From Jeotgalibacillus alimentarius (lineage in GTDB: Bacteria; Bacillota; Bacilli; Bacillales; Jeotgalibacillaceae): a stretch of 64,000 nt of DNA. Location of the stretch: positions 1-64,000 of the forward strand of contig NZ_JXRQ01000024.1 in NCBI RefSeq assembly GCF_000829445.1, written 5' to 3'. The notes beneath the pieces are model-generated. The model worked only from the letters and a program-made list of their open reading frames with translations. It did no database searches and had not been told where the DNA came from. The translations under genes were made by a program, and so were the position numbers. Of this stretch, positions 54,666-63,137 are shown piece after piece (within the stretch, counting starts at the first letter, position 1; each line of letters starts with the position of its first letter).

Positions 54666-54693
54666 AAAACATCATTATTTAATGATGTTTACG
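54666..54693 (-). terminator. Cargo-block terminator 2
   Basis: AAACATCATTA / TAATGATGTTT dyad followed on the minus strand by TTTTTTTT. It is the second of two terminators behind the HEPN gene. Confidence 0.85.
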
Positions 54694-54708
54694 ACGCATA
54701 AATCTCCA

Positions 54709-54735
54709 AGAAAAAGAGCAACTAACCAGTTGCCC
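54709..54735 (-). terminator. Cargo-block terminator 1
   Basis: GGGCAACT-N4-AGTTGCTC stem followed on the minus strand by TTTTTC, nine bases beyond the HEPN gene stop. Confidence 0.75.
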
Positions 54736-54743
54736 TACTAAGT

Positions 54744-55601
54744 TTAATTTTTCCTAGAACGTTCTATCGACTCAATCAACTGAAAGATAGCATCTACTAC
54801 TGTATCAAATGATAGTTGAGCTTCTTCAGAGGTAGCTTTAGCTTTTGACCCATGCGCTATCTCATTTCTCCAAATCAAGACCCTCTCTTGCCAATTTCGA
54901 TGGGTTTCTTTAAAAGACGAAAGCTTAAATCCAAACAAGTTGTACATTAAAGGGTTAACTTTAGTTGGAATATTTGCCGAAACCATAAGCCTTGAAATAC
55001 TGTCTTCATCAAGTCCTATTCTTAAATATTCATTTGATATTGTTTTATCAATAAAGGATTCTAAAGCTATTTCTGAAAGGATTATACTTGTTAAATATTC
55101 TTTTGATCTTAAATGATCTAAAGATGAAGATAACAGGTGCAACCATGGTTCTTCATAGTCATCTTTTTTGGCATTAACTATATAAAATGACATGATTTCT
55201 TCTCCTAGTTTCGGTTCCTCTGAGCCTTCTATAAAAGAAGTAAGAACATTAAAACCGTTGGCCGTTATGTCAACTGCTCCTATTTGAAACGGTCCCATTG
55301 GAATCAACTGTACTTTAAATACTTTTTGAATACCTTGAGGCAACTCTATATACTTTGAATAACCCATTTTTAAAGAAACAGTACCATTGTACATATCGTT
55401 AGCTAAAAGAGTATTCGGCATAAATTGCTCTTCTTTGTCTTTCAAAGAATTTCTTATTCCTTCATATACCGAAAAAGTATTATTGCATTCTGGATCTTGA
55501 CACTTAAGGTCGAGCTTCTCAAACTCCTCAGCAGATGCAGACCATCCTCTAGAACATTCGTTGCATTTAACTGAGAGTGCAATTAGTTTTCTATGTTCCA
55601 T
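54744..55601 (-). CDS. Zinc-ribbon protein with C-terminal HEPN-like domain (candidate defence/exclusion factor)
   Basis: 285 residues, not a tail protein. An N-terminal zinc ribbon has C13/C16 (KCNECSRGW) and C34/C39 (CQDPECNNTF). A beta-rich middle spans about 50-150. A helical C-terminal domain contains WRNEIAHGSK, in which R245-N-x3-H250 is the canonical Rφxxx H motif of HEPN ribonucleases; an upstream glutamate-rich helix EIALESFIDKTISNE also fits. Such zinc-HEPN proteins act in RNA cleavage and phage defence (ApeA-like). AGGGGGATTT precedes the ATG. Two terminators follow. Activity is inferred from motif and context only. Confidence 0.7.
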   Translation of the reverse strand: MEHRKLIALSVKCNECSRGWSASAEEFEKLDLKCQDPECNNTFSVYEGIRNSLKDKEEQFMPNTLLANDMYNGTVSLKMGYSKYIELPQGIQKVFKVQLIPMGPFQIGAVDITANGFNVLTSFIEGSEEPKLGEEIMSFYIVNAKKDDYEEPWLHLLSSSLDHLRSKEYLTSIILSEIALESFIDKTISNEYLRIGLDEDSISRLMVSANIPTKVNPLMYNLFGFKLSSFKETHRNWQERVLIWRNEIAHGSKAKATSEEAQLSFDTVVDAIFQLIESIERSRKN

Positions 55602-55619
55602 AAATCCCCCTATGATCGT

Positions 55620-55802
55620 TTAGACATCAAATTCTACTTCGTTGTCCTCGCATTTTGAACACACTATAAATAGTGATTGATGCGGGTAGCTGCCCAAGAC
55701 AGAGATAACAATATTTGAAGAATTTGTTTTCTTATCAAATCCTTTTTCAACTAATAGTTCACTATTACATTCCATGCATTTAACAGAAAATCCTTTTGTC
55801 AT
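55620..55802 (-). CDS. Zinc-ribbon miniprotein 2
   Basis: 60 residues with C9/C12 (KCMEC) and C48/C51 (CSKC) separated by a beta-rich stretch. The start TKGFSVKC closely matches the start of the neighbouring 52-residue gene (NKGFTITC) and the first Cys pair of the HEPN gene. It lies 18 bp upstream of the HEPN gene and is probably co-transcribed. AAAGGA precedes the ATG. Function unknown. Confidence 0.7.
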   Translation of the reverse strand: MTKGFSVKCMECNSELLVEKGFDKKTNSSNIVISVLGSYPHQSLFIVCSKCEDNEVEFDV

Positions 55803-55920
55803 TTCAAATCAGTCCTTTAAGTGATTTTATCATAAGGGGATTATGAATTCTGAACATAAAAAATACACCTCAATGGGTGCTTGCTTTACGACGTATAAAA
55901 TTCCAGATGCGGCGCGATGT

Positions 55921-56079
55921 TTACTTTCCTTCGCTAATCGTTTTGTTGTCGATTACATTTTGTCCGCAGTCGTGGCATTCTATTTCGATAATATTTCTAT
56001 CATATTCCCTGTCCCAACTGATAATTGAAACGTTGTTTTTACCACAATTGTCGCATGTAATAGTGAATCCTTTGTTCAT
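55921..56079 (-). CDS. Zinc-ribbon miniprotein 1
   Basis: 52 residues found by direct reading: two Cys pairs, C9/C12 (CDNCGK) and C35/C38 (CHDCGQN), with NKGFTIT leading in. It is a paralogue of the 60-residue gene just downstream. GGGAGGTTTAAT precedes the ATG. A weak hairpin with a T run (55859-55885 region) lies between the two genes. It is too short to be picked up by length-based searches. Confidence 0.7.
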   Translation of the reverse strand: MNKGFTITCDNCGKNNVSIISWDREYDRNIIEIECHDCGQNVIDNKTISEGK

Positions 56080-56103
56080 ATTAAACCTCCCGACTTCTTG
56101 CGT

Positions 56104-56268
56104 TTAAAGCTCCTGAACAACCGACAATGAACCTGTATCCGATTGTGGCGTAGCCTGAATCATATTTGATTCTCCCTGTGTAATGCGTCCAAGTGTGACC
56201 ATTTTCGATAGGTAAACCGCATCAATCTTTTTCATAATCCACATGTTTAATAAGAATCCGTAAAACAT
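56104..56268 (-). CDS. XkdX-family phage protein
   Basis: 54 residues found by direct reading. The start FYGFLLNMWIMKKIDAVYLS followed by KMVTLGRITQGE matches the XkdX family that sits after tail fibre genes in PBSX-like phages. AGGAGGAATG overlaps its site, and it starts one base after the stop of the upstream 91-residue gene, so translation is coupled. A role in tail assembly or host contact is assumed from family only. Confidence 0.75.
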   Translation of the reverse strand: MFYGFLLNMWIMKKIDAVYLSKMVTLGRITQGESNMIQATPQSDTGSLSVVQEL

Positions 56269-56269
56269 T

Positions 56270-56545
56270 TTACATTCCTCCTAATAATACGCCTAATAAC
56301 GCTTCTTCTGTAGCGTCCTGGCGCTCTTTTAATATTTGTACATCTGATTTAGGAATATCTTCTAAAAACGCTTGATGTGGTGAAACAGAAACATCCACAC
56401 CGATTCCATCTCTTATCTTTAATTGTTTTCCTTGAGGGATTTCCACCCATAAAAAAGGTACACCGTTTGGTTCTCTTGGTGAAGGTTCACCGCTTCTAAT
56501 ATCCAATATATAACCTGCATTGTCATAAATGATTAACGTGTTCAT
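56270..56545 (-). CDS. Phage tail-associated protein, 91 residues
   Basis: A small soluble protein that begins NTLIIYDNAGYILDIRSGEP and continues with VPFLWVEIPQGKQLK, a pattern frequent in genes after phage tail fibres. The C terminus is helical (VQILKERQDATEEALLGVL). GGAGGAAT precedes the ATG. It lies between the fibre gene and the XkdX gene, with 13 bp and 1 bp spacing, as one transcript. Function is unknown. Confidence 0.65.
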   Translation of the reverse strand: MNTLIIYDNAGYILDIRSGEPSPREPNGVPFLWVEIPQGKQLKIRDGIGVDVSVSPHQAFLEDIPKSDVQILKERQDATEEALLGVLLGGM

Positions 56546-56558
56546 TTAAATTCCTCCT

Positions 56559-58013
56559 TCATTCATAAGCAAACCAATTGAAAGTACCTGTACCATAAGG
56601 CATGGAAATGACTAGACCATCACTGTTCCATGTCACGGTTGGACTATAATATGGTGAGTTTCCTGCCCCTATACGTAATGGGGCAGGCAATGCAATAGAA
56701 GCCATGACAAAATGCGCTATATGATTACCCCCAGATACTGTTTGAGCAAGAAATGTTTTTGGAGTAAATGGCAGACCTGTAATTATCAAACTATAACCAG
56801 TGAAGCTTGTTGTTCCACTAGCCCACCCTTTACCTGTACTAATTTGTCCTATTTTCGTAGCCAATGTCGGAAATGTATCGGTAGGACTTGCCGCTACACC
56901 TTTTGCAGTAACCGCACTAGCCACTGCCGTTTTCCCATCACTGGCTGATTGAAAAGCCGCATCTGCTCTGTCCATTGCGGTTTTAACCGCTTTTGGAGTC
57001 GCTGCTAACGTTTCACTCGTACTGGTTACACTACTGCTTAATTGGACATGTCCTTTTTTGGTTAATGTCGCATCTTCCGCCGGATGCGTCGTAGCGAATT
57101 CTTGTAATGTAGCAATATCTGCCTGACTACCTTTACTATCTAATTCACTTTGTAACCCATTAACATCTGATATTTCATGAGAATGTGCTGCCGGCGTAAA
57201 CTCAGTTGGCTTCCCAGTAAGATCTGACCAATCTGTAACTGTATCAACTTCCACATTTCCGCTTTCATCAGGAGATAATCCATTAACGGTAGATACAGCA
57301 CCAGTACCATCTACTCCACGTTGAGCTCTTAAGGCCCAAAATGTAGTGTTCGTAGGCAGGTTGCCTGTGGTTTCCTGCAACGCTACATAAGATGATCCGT
57401 TATAACCAACCTCATTGCCTCTCAGGTAAGTCACGCTTGCACTGAATTCACCAACCCTCTTAAAGTTGTTAGTTACAAACTCAGCTGCTTGTGTTGCGCT
57501 TTCAGCATCTGCTGTAGCATCAACTGCGCTAGCAGTCGCTGTATTTGCGTTAGAAGTTGCTTCATCAGCTAATACCGCTGAAGCATTGGCAGTATCTGCT
57601 GCAGTATTCGCGTTACTTGCTGCAGTGTTTGCTGAATTTGTTGCTGCTGTTGCATCAGTGGTTGCCTGGTTAGCACTAGCAGCCGCTGTATTTGCTTCAG
57701 TTGCTGCTGTATTTGCTGACCCGGCGGCAAGAGTGGCATTGTTAGCTGCATCATTTGCCGTAATACTTGATTCCTCAGCAGTTTCAGCAGCCGTCAATGC
57801 ATCCGCAGTAGCTGCTTCTGCATTATCAATTGTTGGTCTTAATTCATCAATTGCTTGTTCTGCAATATCAGATGCTGTATTTGCTCGATCTGCAGCTTGA
57901 TTTGCCGCTGTTGTTGCAGAAGCTACATCACCAATTTTTGAGAAGTTACGATTAATCTTCTCCCCAAACTCCAAGTCTAGTTTGGTGCCGATAATCTCAA
58001 AACCTTCTGCCAT
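56559..58013 (-). CDS. Phage tail fibre with alanine-rich coiled coil and fibre repeats
   Basis: 484 residues. An N-terminal anchoring part (about 1-30) is followed by about 155 residues of Ala/Thr/Asn-rich heptads (AATEANTAAASANQATTDA and similar), probably a trimeric coiled coil. A carbohydrate-binding-like segment lies near 195-230 (LRGNEVGYNGSSYVALQ). A phage tail fibre repeat is at about 300-350 (LTKKGHVQLSSSVTSTSE ... LAATPKAVKTAMD), a type best known from tailed phages of Gram-negative hosts. The C-terminal beta region ends in FNWFAYE. It would bind the host surface. Confidence 0.82.
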   Translation of the reverse strand: MAEGFEIIGTKLDLEFGEKINRNFSKIGDVASATTAANQAADRANTASDIAEQAIDELRPTIDNAEAATADALTAAETAEESSITANDAANNATLAAGSANTAATEANTAAASANQATTDATAATNSANTAASNANTAADTANASAVLADEATSNANTATASAVDATADAESATQAAEFVTNNFKRVGEFSASVTYLRGNEVGYNGSSYVALQETTGNLPTNTTFWALRAQRGVDGTGAVSTVNGLSPDESGNVEVDTVTDWSDLTGKPTEFTPAAHSHEISDVNGLQSELDSKGSQADIATLQEFATTHPAEDATLTKKGHVQLSSSVTSTSETLAATPKAVKTAMDRADAAFQSASDGKTAVASAVTAKGVAASPTDTFPTLATKIGQISTGKGWASGTTSFTGYSLIITGLPFTPKTFLAQTVSGGNHIAHFVMASIALPAPLRIGAGNSPYYSPTVTWNSDGLVISMPYGTGTFNWFAYE

Positions 58014-58028
58014 TTCTTCACACCCTTT

Positions 58029-58850
58029 TTAATAAAGATACGTATGTCTAAACTCAATCTCCATAATGTAATCAGCTTGATCAGACATAACCGACAAGCT
58101 GTTTACACCTGGCTGGAGAACAAAAAAATCGCCTGATGTATCATCAAAGCGATTGGTCGAATTTAAATATACAGTTGAATTTTTCATGTCGATCGTAAGC
58201 TCCGATGTACCACCCATCGTTACATCAATTAGTAATTCTTTTCCGGTGGTTTCATTCTTCAAGAGAATCGTGTCCGCTATGCCAACTATTTTAATAATGG
58301 GAAAAGCGCGATAGGTTCCTGCATTCACAACCTCAAGCAAATTGTAAGGCTGGTCAATATCGTATGTGTAAGTCATGCCTAAACTTAAACCTTGCCCTAA
58401 TACATAGCCCTGACCTAATTCAAGAGGAGTCGTTGATTTAGTGACCGAATATGCAAATGGGTCAAATGCTTTTAACGGCAGAGTAAATTCGCCATAGGTA
58501 CCAATTCTTTCGATAGGCAAAGATCCATTATATTTTACAAAGTAAACTTTACCTGATTGACGACCTAGCACCAACTCCTGAACACCTTTTGAAGGGTCAA
58601 ATGCCAATGCTACCATCGCCAGCTTCGATTGATATTCAGCTTCATTATCTGCTGAAATATCCAGTACCAATTCTATCGGCCGAGTCGTATATTCTGTTCC
58701 TAAATCAATCGCTCCATCCAGACCAGGTAGCTCTTCCTCAAACTGTCTAGTCGATGGAAGGATTGGTACATTAGCTCTGATTAAGGATAGTCCCAGAGCG
58801 TCAAACGAAAATCCTGCAATGTTACCTCCTCCTCTCATATCTAAGCTCAT
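58029..58850 (-). CDS. Distal tail protein (Dit)
   Basis: 273 residues of the siphovirus distal tail / phage tail family. The first ~135 residues form the ring domain (FSFDALGLSLIRANVPILP ... LDGAIDLGTEYTTRPIELVL). The C-terminal part is a beta-sandwich (LLIDVTMGGTSELTID). It forms the hexameric hub between tail tube and tip. Its ATG overlaps the tape measure stop as ATGA. Confidence 0.88.
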   Translation of the reverse strand: MSLDMRGGGNIAGFSFDALGLSLIRANVPILPSTRQFEEELPGLDGAIDLGTEYTTRPIELVLDISADNEAEYQSKLAMVALAFDPSKGVQELVLGRQSGKVYFVKYNGSLPIERIGTYGEFTLPLKAFDPFAYSVTKSTTPLELGQGYVLGQGLSLGMTYTYDIDQPYNLLEVVNAGTYRAFPIIKIVGIADTILLKNETTGKELLIDVTMGGTSELTIDMKNSTVYLNSTNRFDDTSGDFFVLQPGVNSLSVMSDQADYIMEIEFRHTYLY

Positions 58851-61800
58851 GGTCTATTCCCCCTCGATAAAAGCTTTTGAGCAAGCAATTCTCTTTCGGT
58901 CCAGTATGTCGCGATGTCTGCATCGTCTTCTAGCCTTACATCACCTTCATGTGAGATCAACGGACCATGGTAATGATGTTCTTCGACTTTCTGTCCGGTC
59001 CCGCCGATTAACGATTCTAGTTGCTGTGGCTGAAGAGCAATTTCGCCGCGTTGCATAACAGCCGCAATTTCATTCGGGAGAAGTCTGTCTGATCGACTGA
59101 AGTTCATGAGACCCGCGATACCTCCAGTGTGATACTTGGCCACATCAGCGACTTTAAAGAAGCCTCGTTCGAATAGTTTATCTCTTACCTTTTGCGCTCT
59201 TTCAAGAGACTCAAAAATACCTCTTACGTGATATCCTCTTTCTCCTTTTTCAATATTTGCTTCATGGGCTCCGTAATTCCTCATCATTTCATCTGCAACT
59301 TCTTGAGCATCGGAAGCGTTACCATACCAACCGGTATAAATACTCCCTCTGGTGCCTGCTTCTCCTTGAACAGGTTTAGCAAGTTCCTGATATTCAGTTA
59401 CGAAATTTGAAAGTTCTTGGATCAATTTTCGATTAGTTTCTCCCATGAGTTTTAATCTCTCATCATGCATGAATTTTTCAATTTCTAATGTATATCCAGA
59501 GTAATCAGAGACAGCTTTTCGCAATTCGCTAAAGTAGTCTTTGACCTGATCTTCTCTCTGATCGAGATTTGCAAGTTCTTCATCTCGCTGATCTTCAAGC
59601 TTTCTCTTCTGATCCTGGCGATCCATCTCACGCAGCTTCTCTACTACAGAATTGTATTTAGCAATTCCATCTCTGGATGTTGCATGACGATACTTTTCAG
59701 CATCAGCTAGTAACTTGCTGCGGTCTTCTTCACGTTTTTCAGCATCCATTTCATCAAACTGATCATTATAAAAATCATTAATTTCTTTCCTGCGCTTATC
59801 CAATGAATCAAGTTCCGCGCGTTCTTGATCCCTCAGGCTGTCTTCAAGGGCATTTGTCGTATCTCGTAACGCTTGTTCCTGCTCACGTTTGAGAAGTTCA
59901 GTCAGTTTTCTGCGCTCATCATACAATTCTTTATCCAACTGTTTGGTTGCTTCAGTGTTAGCCCGGTACTTGTACCTTAAGGCATCTAAGTTTTTAATTC
60001 TTTGACTCAGAATGAAGGTATCTGATCGACCGACATCTTTCATGCGGTCTTCTACTTTTGATAAACCATCTAACTCTGCTTTGAATGCATCTGTGCTAAG
60101 TTCCTGACGTCTTCGGTAAACTTCTACTTCGAGTTTCTTCCTGATATCTTTATGTGCATTGAATCTTTTTAACAGACTTTCGTACATCTTCAGTTCAGTT
60201 GATTCGGTAATCCGATCCATATCCCTCTGATACTTCATAAATTCTTCTGCAGCCCTTAACCTTTCATTAGCAAGGGTACCTTTGTCCTTCAGCTCATTGT
60301 CTTTATCATAAGCAGAAACGCTATTGATAGATGAATTCAACATTCTGAAAAGTTGGTTTTGCTGTGACTCTGTCAGAACCATTTCATTTCGTAAAAGCCG
60401 GACATCTACTTCATTGTGTAAAGGACTCGATGCAACACTTGCACCTGTGCCGCCTGAATGCAAACGAGGTAGTTCCTGACCATCTTTACCAATGACTCCA
60501 CCAGAGTGATATGCGAGTCTCTGATTGCCTGCGTTTAAGTCAGGGCCACCCGTTTGACTGGTGATAATCGTTACTCTCTTGCTGATATCTCTTCCTAACT
60601 CAGCATTTAATGCCTGGGCATTAGTAGTAGCGCCAAGTATCTGGTTTCTCACTGTATTCAAGTTAGCGATCTGACCATCTATAGCAGCCACACCATCCAA
60701 ATACTCACGCGTATTCCTTTCAGCAGCTGGTGTATTTTGTTGTAATTGCTGCTTTTCCGCTCGCAATGCCGATATAGCTCCATTCACTGCTGAAATTTGT
60801 TCCTGATAAGTACCGGTCAACAAATCCGACATACCTTTAACAGAAAGTAATTCGTTTTTGGCATTATTTAAATTAGTTAACTGTTGATCTAAGGCTCCAA
60901 CTTGCTCTCTATATGCTTCTGTATTACGTTGATTTACAGGTGTATTTTCTTCCAGGGCTTGCTTTTGTGTTTGTACTCCTGCAATAGCTTCTTGAATAGC
61001 TTCAACTTCTTTGCCCTTTTCAGCAGTCAAGCCAACTTGTTGCAAAACTAATTCACTCATTTGTTGAGTGATTTCATCCACTAGATCAATTTCTTGTTGT
61101 AAGGCAGCTATATCTTCTTTAGTCTTATCATTCTTCGCAGTCTGTTGACCTAAAAGAACCTCATGATTATCAATTTGAGATTGTAGCTGGTCTCTCTGCA
61201 AGTGAAGTTCTCTAGTAGTAAGACCCTGTTCTTCATTATAGGCAATCTGCTTTTCAATCTTTTCTATTTGTCGTTCTGTGGCCGCTTCATCAAAACTATT
61301 TGCTTCCGCACGCAATCTTTCTTCTTCAACTATTCCTTCGTTTAGTTCTTTCTGGAGTCTTGCTAGTTCCTCTTTGTTTTCACGCTCGTTACTTTCAGCT
61401 GTAATTCTTTGACGCTCTAATTCACGCATTGTTGATTCATACAGCTCGGCATTGTATTCTCTGACTTTATCAGTGGTCGCCAAAATACGGTTACCCTGAT
61501 CGGTGATTGCAACCGCAGATTCAGGGACGGTATCGATCAGTTCATTATTGAGTTCCACCATTCTATTTAACTCATTATTGGATAATGTACTCTTTTCAAC
61601 TAAAGCATCTTGTTCAGCATTCAGCGCTTCAATCGTGCCTTGATCAGAGGCTGCTCTTAACTCGGCTTGAATGTCCATGAAGCGACCAAATTCATTTCGT
61701 GTCAATTCACTTTTTGCGCGAAGACTTTCGAAATCATCAGTCTTGTCTTTTAATGCTTGGCTTGTCTCTATCATAGAATTAGCCAATTCAAGGTTTACTT

Positions 61801-63133
61801 CATTCGTATCATTGTAAGCTTGTTTGAGGGCAACGATCCCACCAGATAAAAGAGATACTCCGATAATTGCTGCACCTACTGGCGTCATAGCAAAAGCACT
61901 CAGAGCAATGGAAAGCTTACCAAGTGTTGCGAGTGTTGCCGCAACTGCCGCTGTAGTGCCGACAAATGATACTCCCATCTTAACCGTTTCTCCATCAACT
62001 TCACCAAGCCATCTGACTACATCAGCACCTTGATCAACTAGGTCTCTAAAGATTGGTAAAAATTCATTTCCAACCTTGATACCTACTTCTTCAAGCGCAG
62101 ACTGAAATTCTTTAAAGGATCCATTCAACGTATCCATCTGAGTTTTTGCTACACGCTCAGCTGTTCCACCTGCGTTTTCTAGTTCAGAAGTATAATCAGC
62201 AAGTGTGTCTTCTCCAACATCAAGCAAAGCAAGAAATCCAGATGCTGCTTCAGTACCAACTAATTGAGCAGCAGTTGCTGTCTTTTGAGCATCACCCATA
62301 CCCTCAAGTTTTCCGGCGATATGACCCACGAGCTCCGGAATAGGCTTCATAGAACCATCTGCATTTTGTACTGATATATCAAGAGCTTCAAATGCTTTTT
62401 CTGTTTGACCAACTGGATTAGCAAGTGCAAGTAACATAGCACGTAGAGAGGTACCTGCTTGTGAACCTTGAATACCGGCGTCACTCATTTTGCCGACTGC
62501 TGCTGCAGTTTCTTCAATACTCAAACCAAGCGAAGCTGCTACCGGCGCTACATACTTCATTGCATCTCCAAGCATAGGAAGATCTGTATTAGCTGTACTC
62601 ATTGTTTTTACAAGAATATCAACGGCCTCACCCGATTGTTCTGCACTCATACCAAAACCGGAAAGAATATTTGAAACGATATCTGCTGAAACGCCAAGAG
62701 ATTGCTGAGAAGCTGCTGCAAGGTTTAATACTCCAGGCATAGCTGAGATAGTTTCGTTCACATCAAAACCGGCCATTGCAAGATAACTCATGCCTTCCGC
62801 TGCTTCAGAAGCGCTGTATTGAGTTGTAGCACCCAATTCACGAGCAGTTGCTTCAAGTCGCTTGAACTCCGCGTCAGTAGCACCGGAAATTGCTTTTACT
62901 CGTGCCATTGCCTGCTCAAAGTTACGTGCGACCTGGACAGATGCCCCAATACCGGCAATTACTGCGCCACCTACTGCTACAGAAGATTTTTGGATATTAC
63001 CAAAATCTCTGTTAAGATTTTTGCTTGAGATCCGGGTCTTCTCCATCTCATTTCTCGCATCGTTCATCTTATCTTTAAAATTTTTACTATCTAATAAAAT
63101 ACGACCTCTAAGATCGCCAAGACTTGCAGCCAT
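58847..63133 (-). CDS. Phage tail tape measure protein
   Basis: 1428 residues. The TP901-type core lies at about 60-340 (FEQAMARVKAISGATDAEF ... GMSYLAMAGFDVNET). A hydrophobic pair near 385-425 follows, then long coiled coils. Two ~68-residue repeats occur near 730 and 800 (ENTPVNQRNTEAY versus QNTPAAERNTREY). A HSGG loop region lies near 880, and a SPOR-like segment at about 1264-1317 (GWYGNASDAQEVADEM ... ERAQKVRDKLFERGFF). It sets tail length; at about 1.5 angstrom per residue the tail would be roughly 200 nm. GGGAGGGTG precedes the ATG. Confidence 0.93.
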   Translation of the reverse strand: MAASLGDLRGRILLDSKNFKDKMNDARNEMEKTRISSKNLNRDFGNIQKSSVAVGGAVIAGIGASVQVARNFEQAMARVKAISGATDAEFKRLEATARELGATTQYSASEAAEGMSYLAMAGFDVNETISAMPGVLNLAAASQQSLGVSADIVSNILSGFGMSAEQSGEAVDILVKTMSTANTDLPMLGDAMKYVAPVAASLGLSIEETAAAVGKMSDAGIQGSQAGTSLRAMLLALANPVGQTEKAFEALDISVQNADGSMKPIPELVGHIAGKLEGMGDAQKTATAAQLVGTEAASGFLALLDVGEDTLADYTSELENAGGTAERVAKTQMDTLNGSFKEFQSALEEVGIKVGNEFLPIFRDLVDQGADVVRWLGEVDGETVKMGVSFVGTTAAVAATLATLGKLSIALSAFAMTPVGAAIIGVSLLSGGIVALKQAYNDTNEVNLELANSMIETSQALKDKTDDFESLRAKSELTRNEFGRFMDIQAELRAASDQGTIEALNAEQDALVEKSTLSNNELNRMVELNNELIDTVPESAVAITDQGNRILATTDKVREYNAELYESTMRELERQRITAESNERENKEELARLQKELNEGIVEEERLRAEANSFDEAATERQIEKIEKQIAYNEEQGLTTRELHLQRDQLQSQIDNHEVLLGQQTAKNDKTKEDIAALQQEIDLVDEITQQMSELVLQQVGLTAEKGKEVEAIQEAIAGVQTQKQALEENTPVNQRNTEAYREQVGALDQQLTNLNNAKNELLSVKGMSDLLTGTYQEQISAVNGAISALRAEKQQLQQNTPAAERNTREYLDGVAAIDGQIANLNTVRNQILGATTNAQALNAELGRDISKRVTIITSQTGGPDLNAGNQRLAYHSGGVIGKDGQELPRLHSGGTGASVASSPLHNEVDVRLLRNEMVLTESQQNQLFRMLNSSINSVSAYDKDNELKDKGTLANERLRAAEEFMKYQRDMDRITESTELKMYESLLKRFNAHKDIRKKLEVEVYRRRQELSTDAFKAELDGLSKVEDRMKDVGRSDTFILSQRIKNLDALRYKYRANTEATKQLDKELYDERRKLTELLKREQEQALRDTTNALEDSLRDQERAELDSLDKRRKEINDFYNDQFDEMDAEKREEDRSKLLADAEKYRHATSRDGIAKYNSVVEKLREMDRQDQKRKLEDQRDEELANLDQREDQVKDYFSELRKAVSDYSGYTLEIEKFMHDERLKLMGETNRKLIQELSNFVTEYQELAKPVQGEAGTRGSIYTGWYGNASDAQEVADEMMRNYGAHEANIEKGERGYHVRGIFESLERAQKVRDKLFERGFFKVADVAKYHTGGIAGLMNFSRSDRLLPNEIAAVMQRGEIALQPQQLESLIGGTGQKVEEHHYHGPLISHEGDVRLEDDADIATYWTERELLAQKLLSRGNRP

Positions 63134-63137
63134 ATCG

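Noticed and set aside
57466-57900. Long alanine-rich open frame opposite the tail fibre gene
   Set aside because: It is the mirror of the Ala-rich repeats in the fibre gene, whose codon pattern leaves the opposite strand open.
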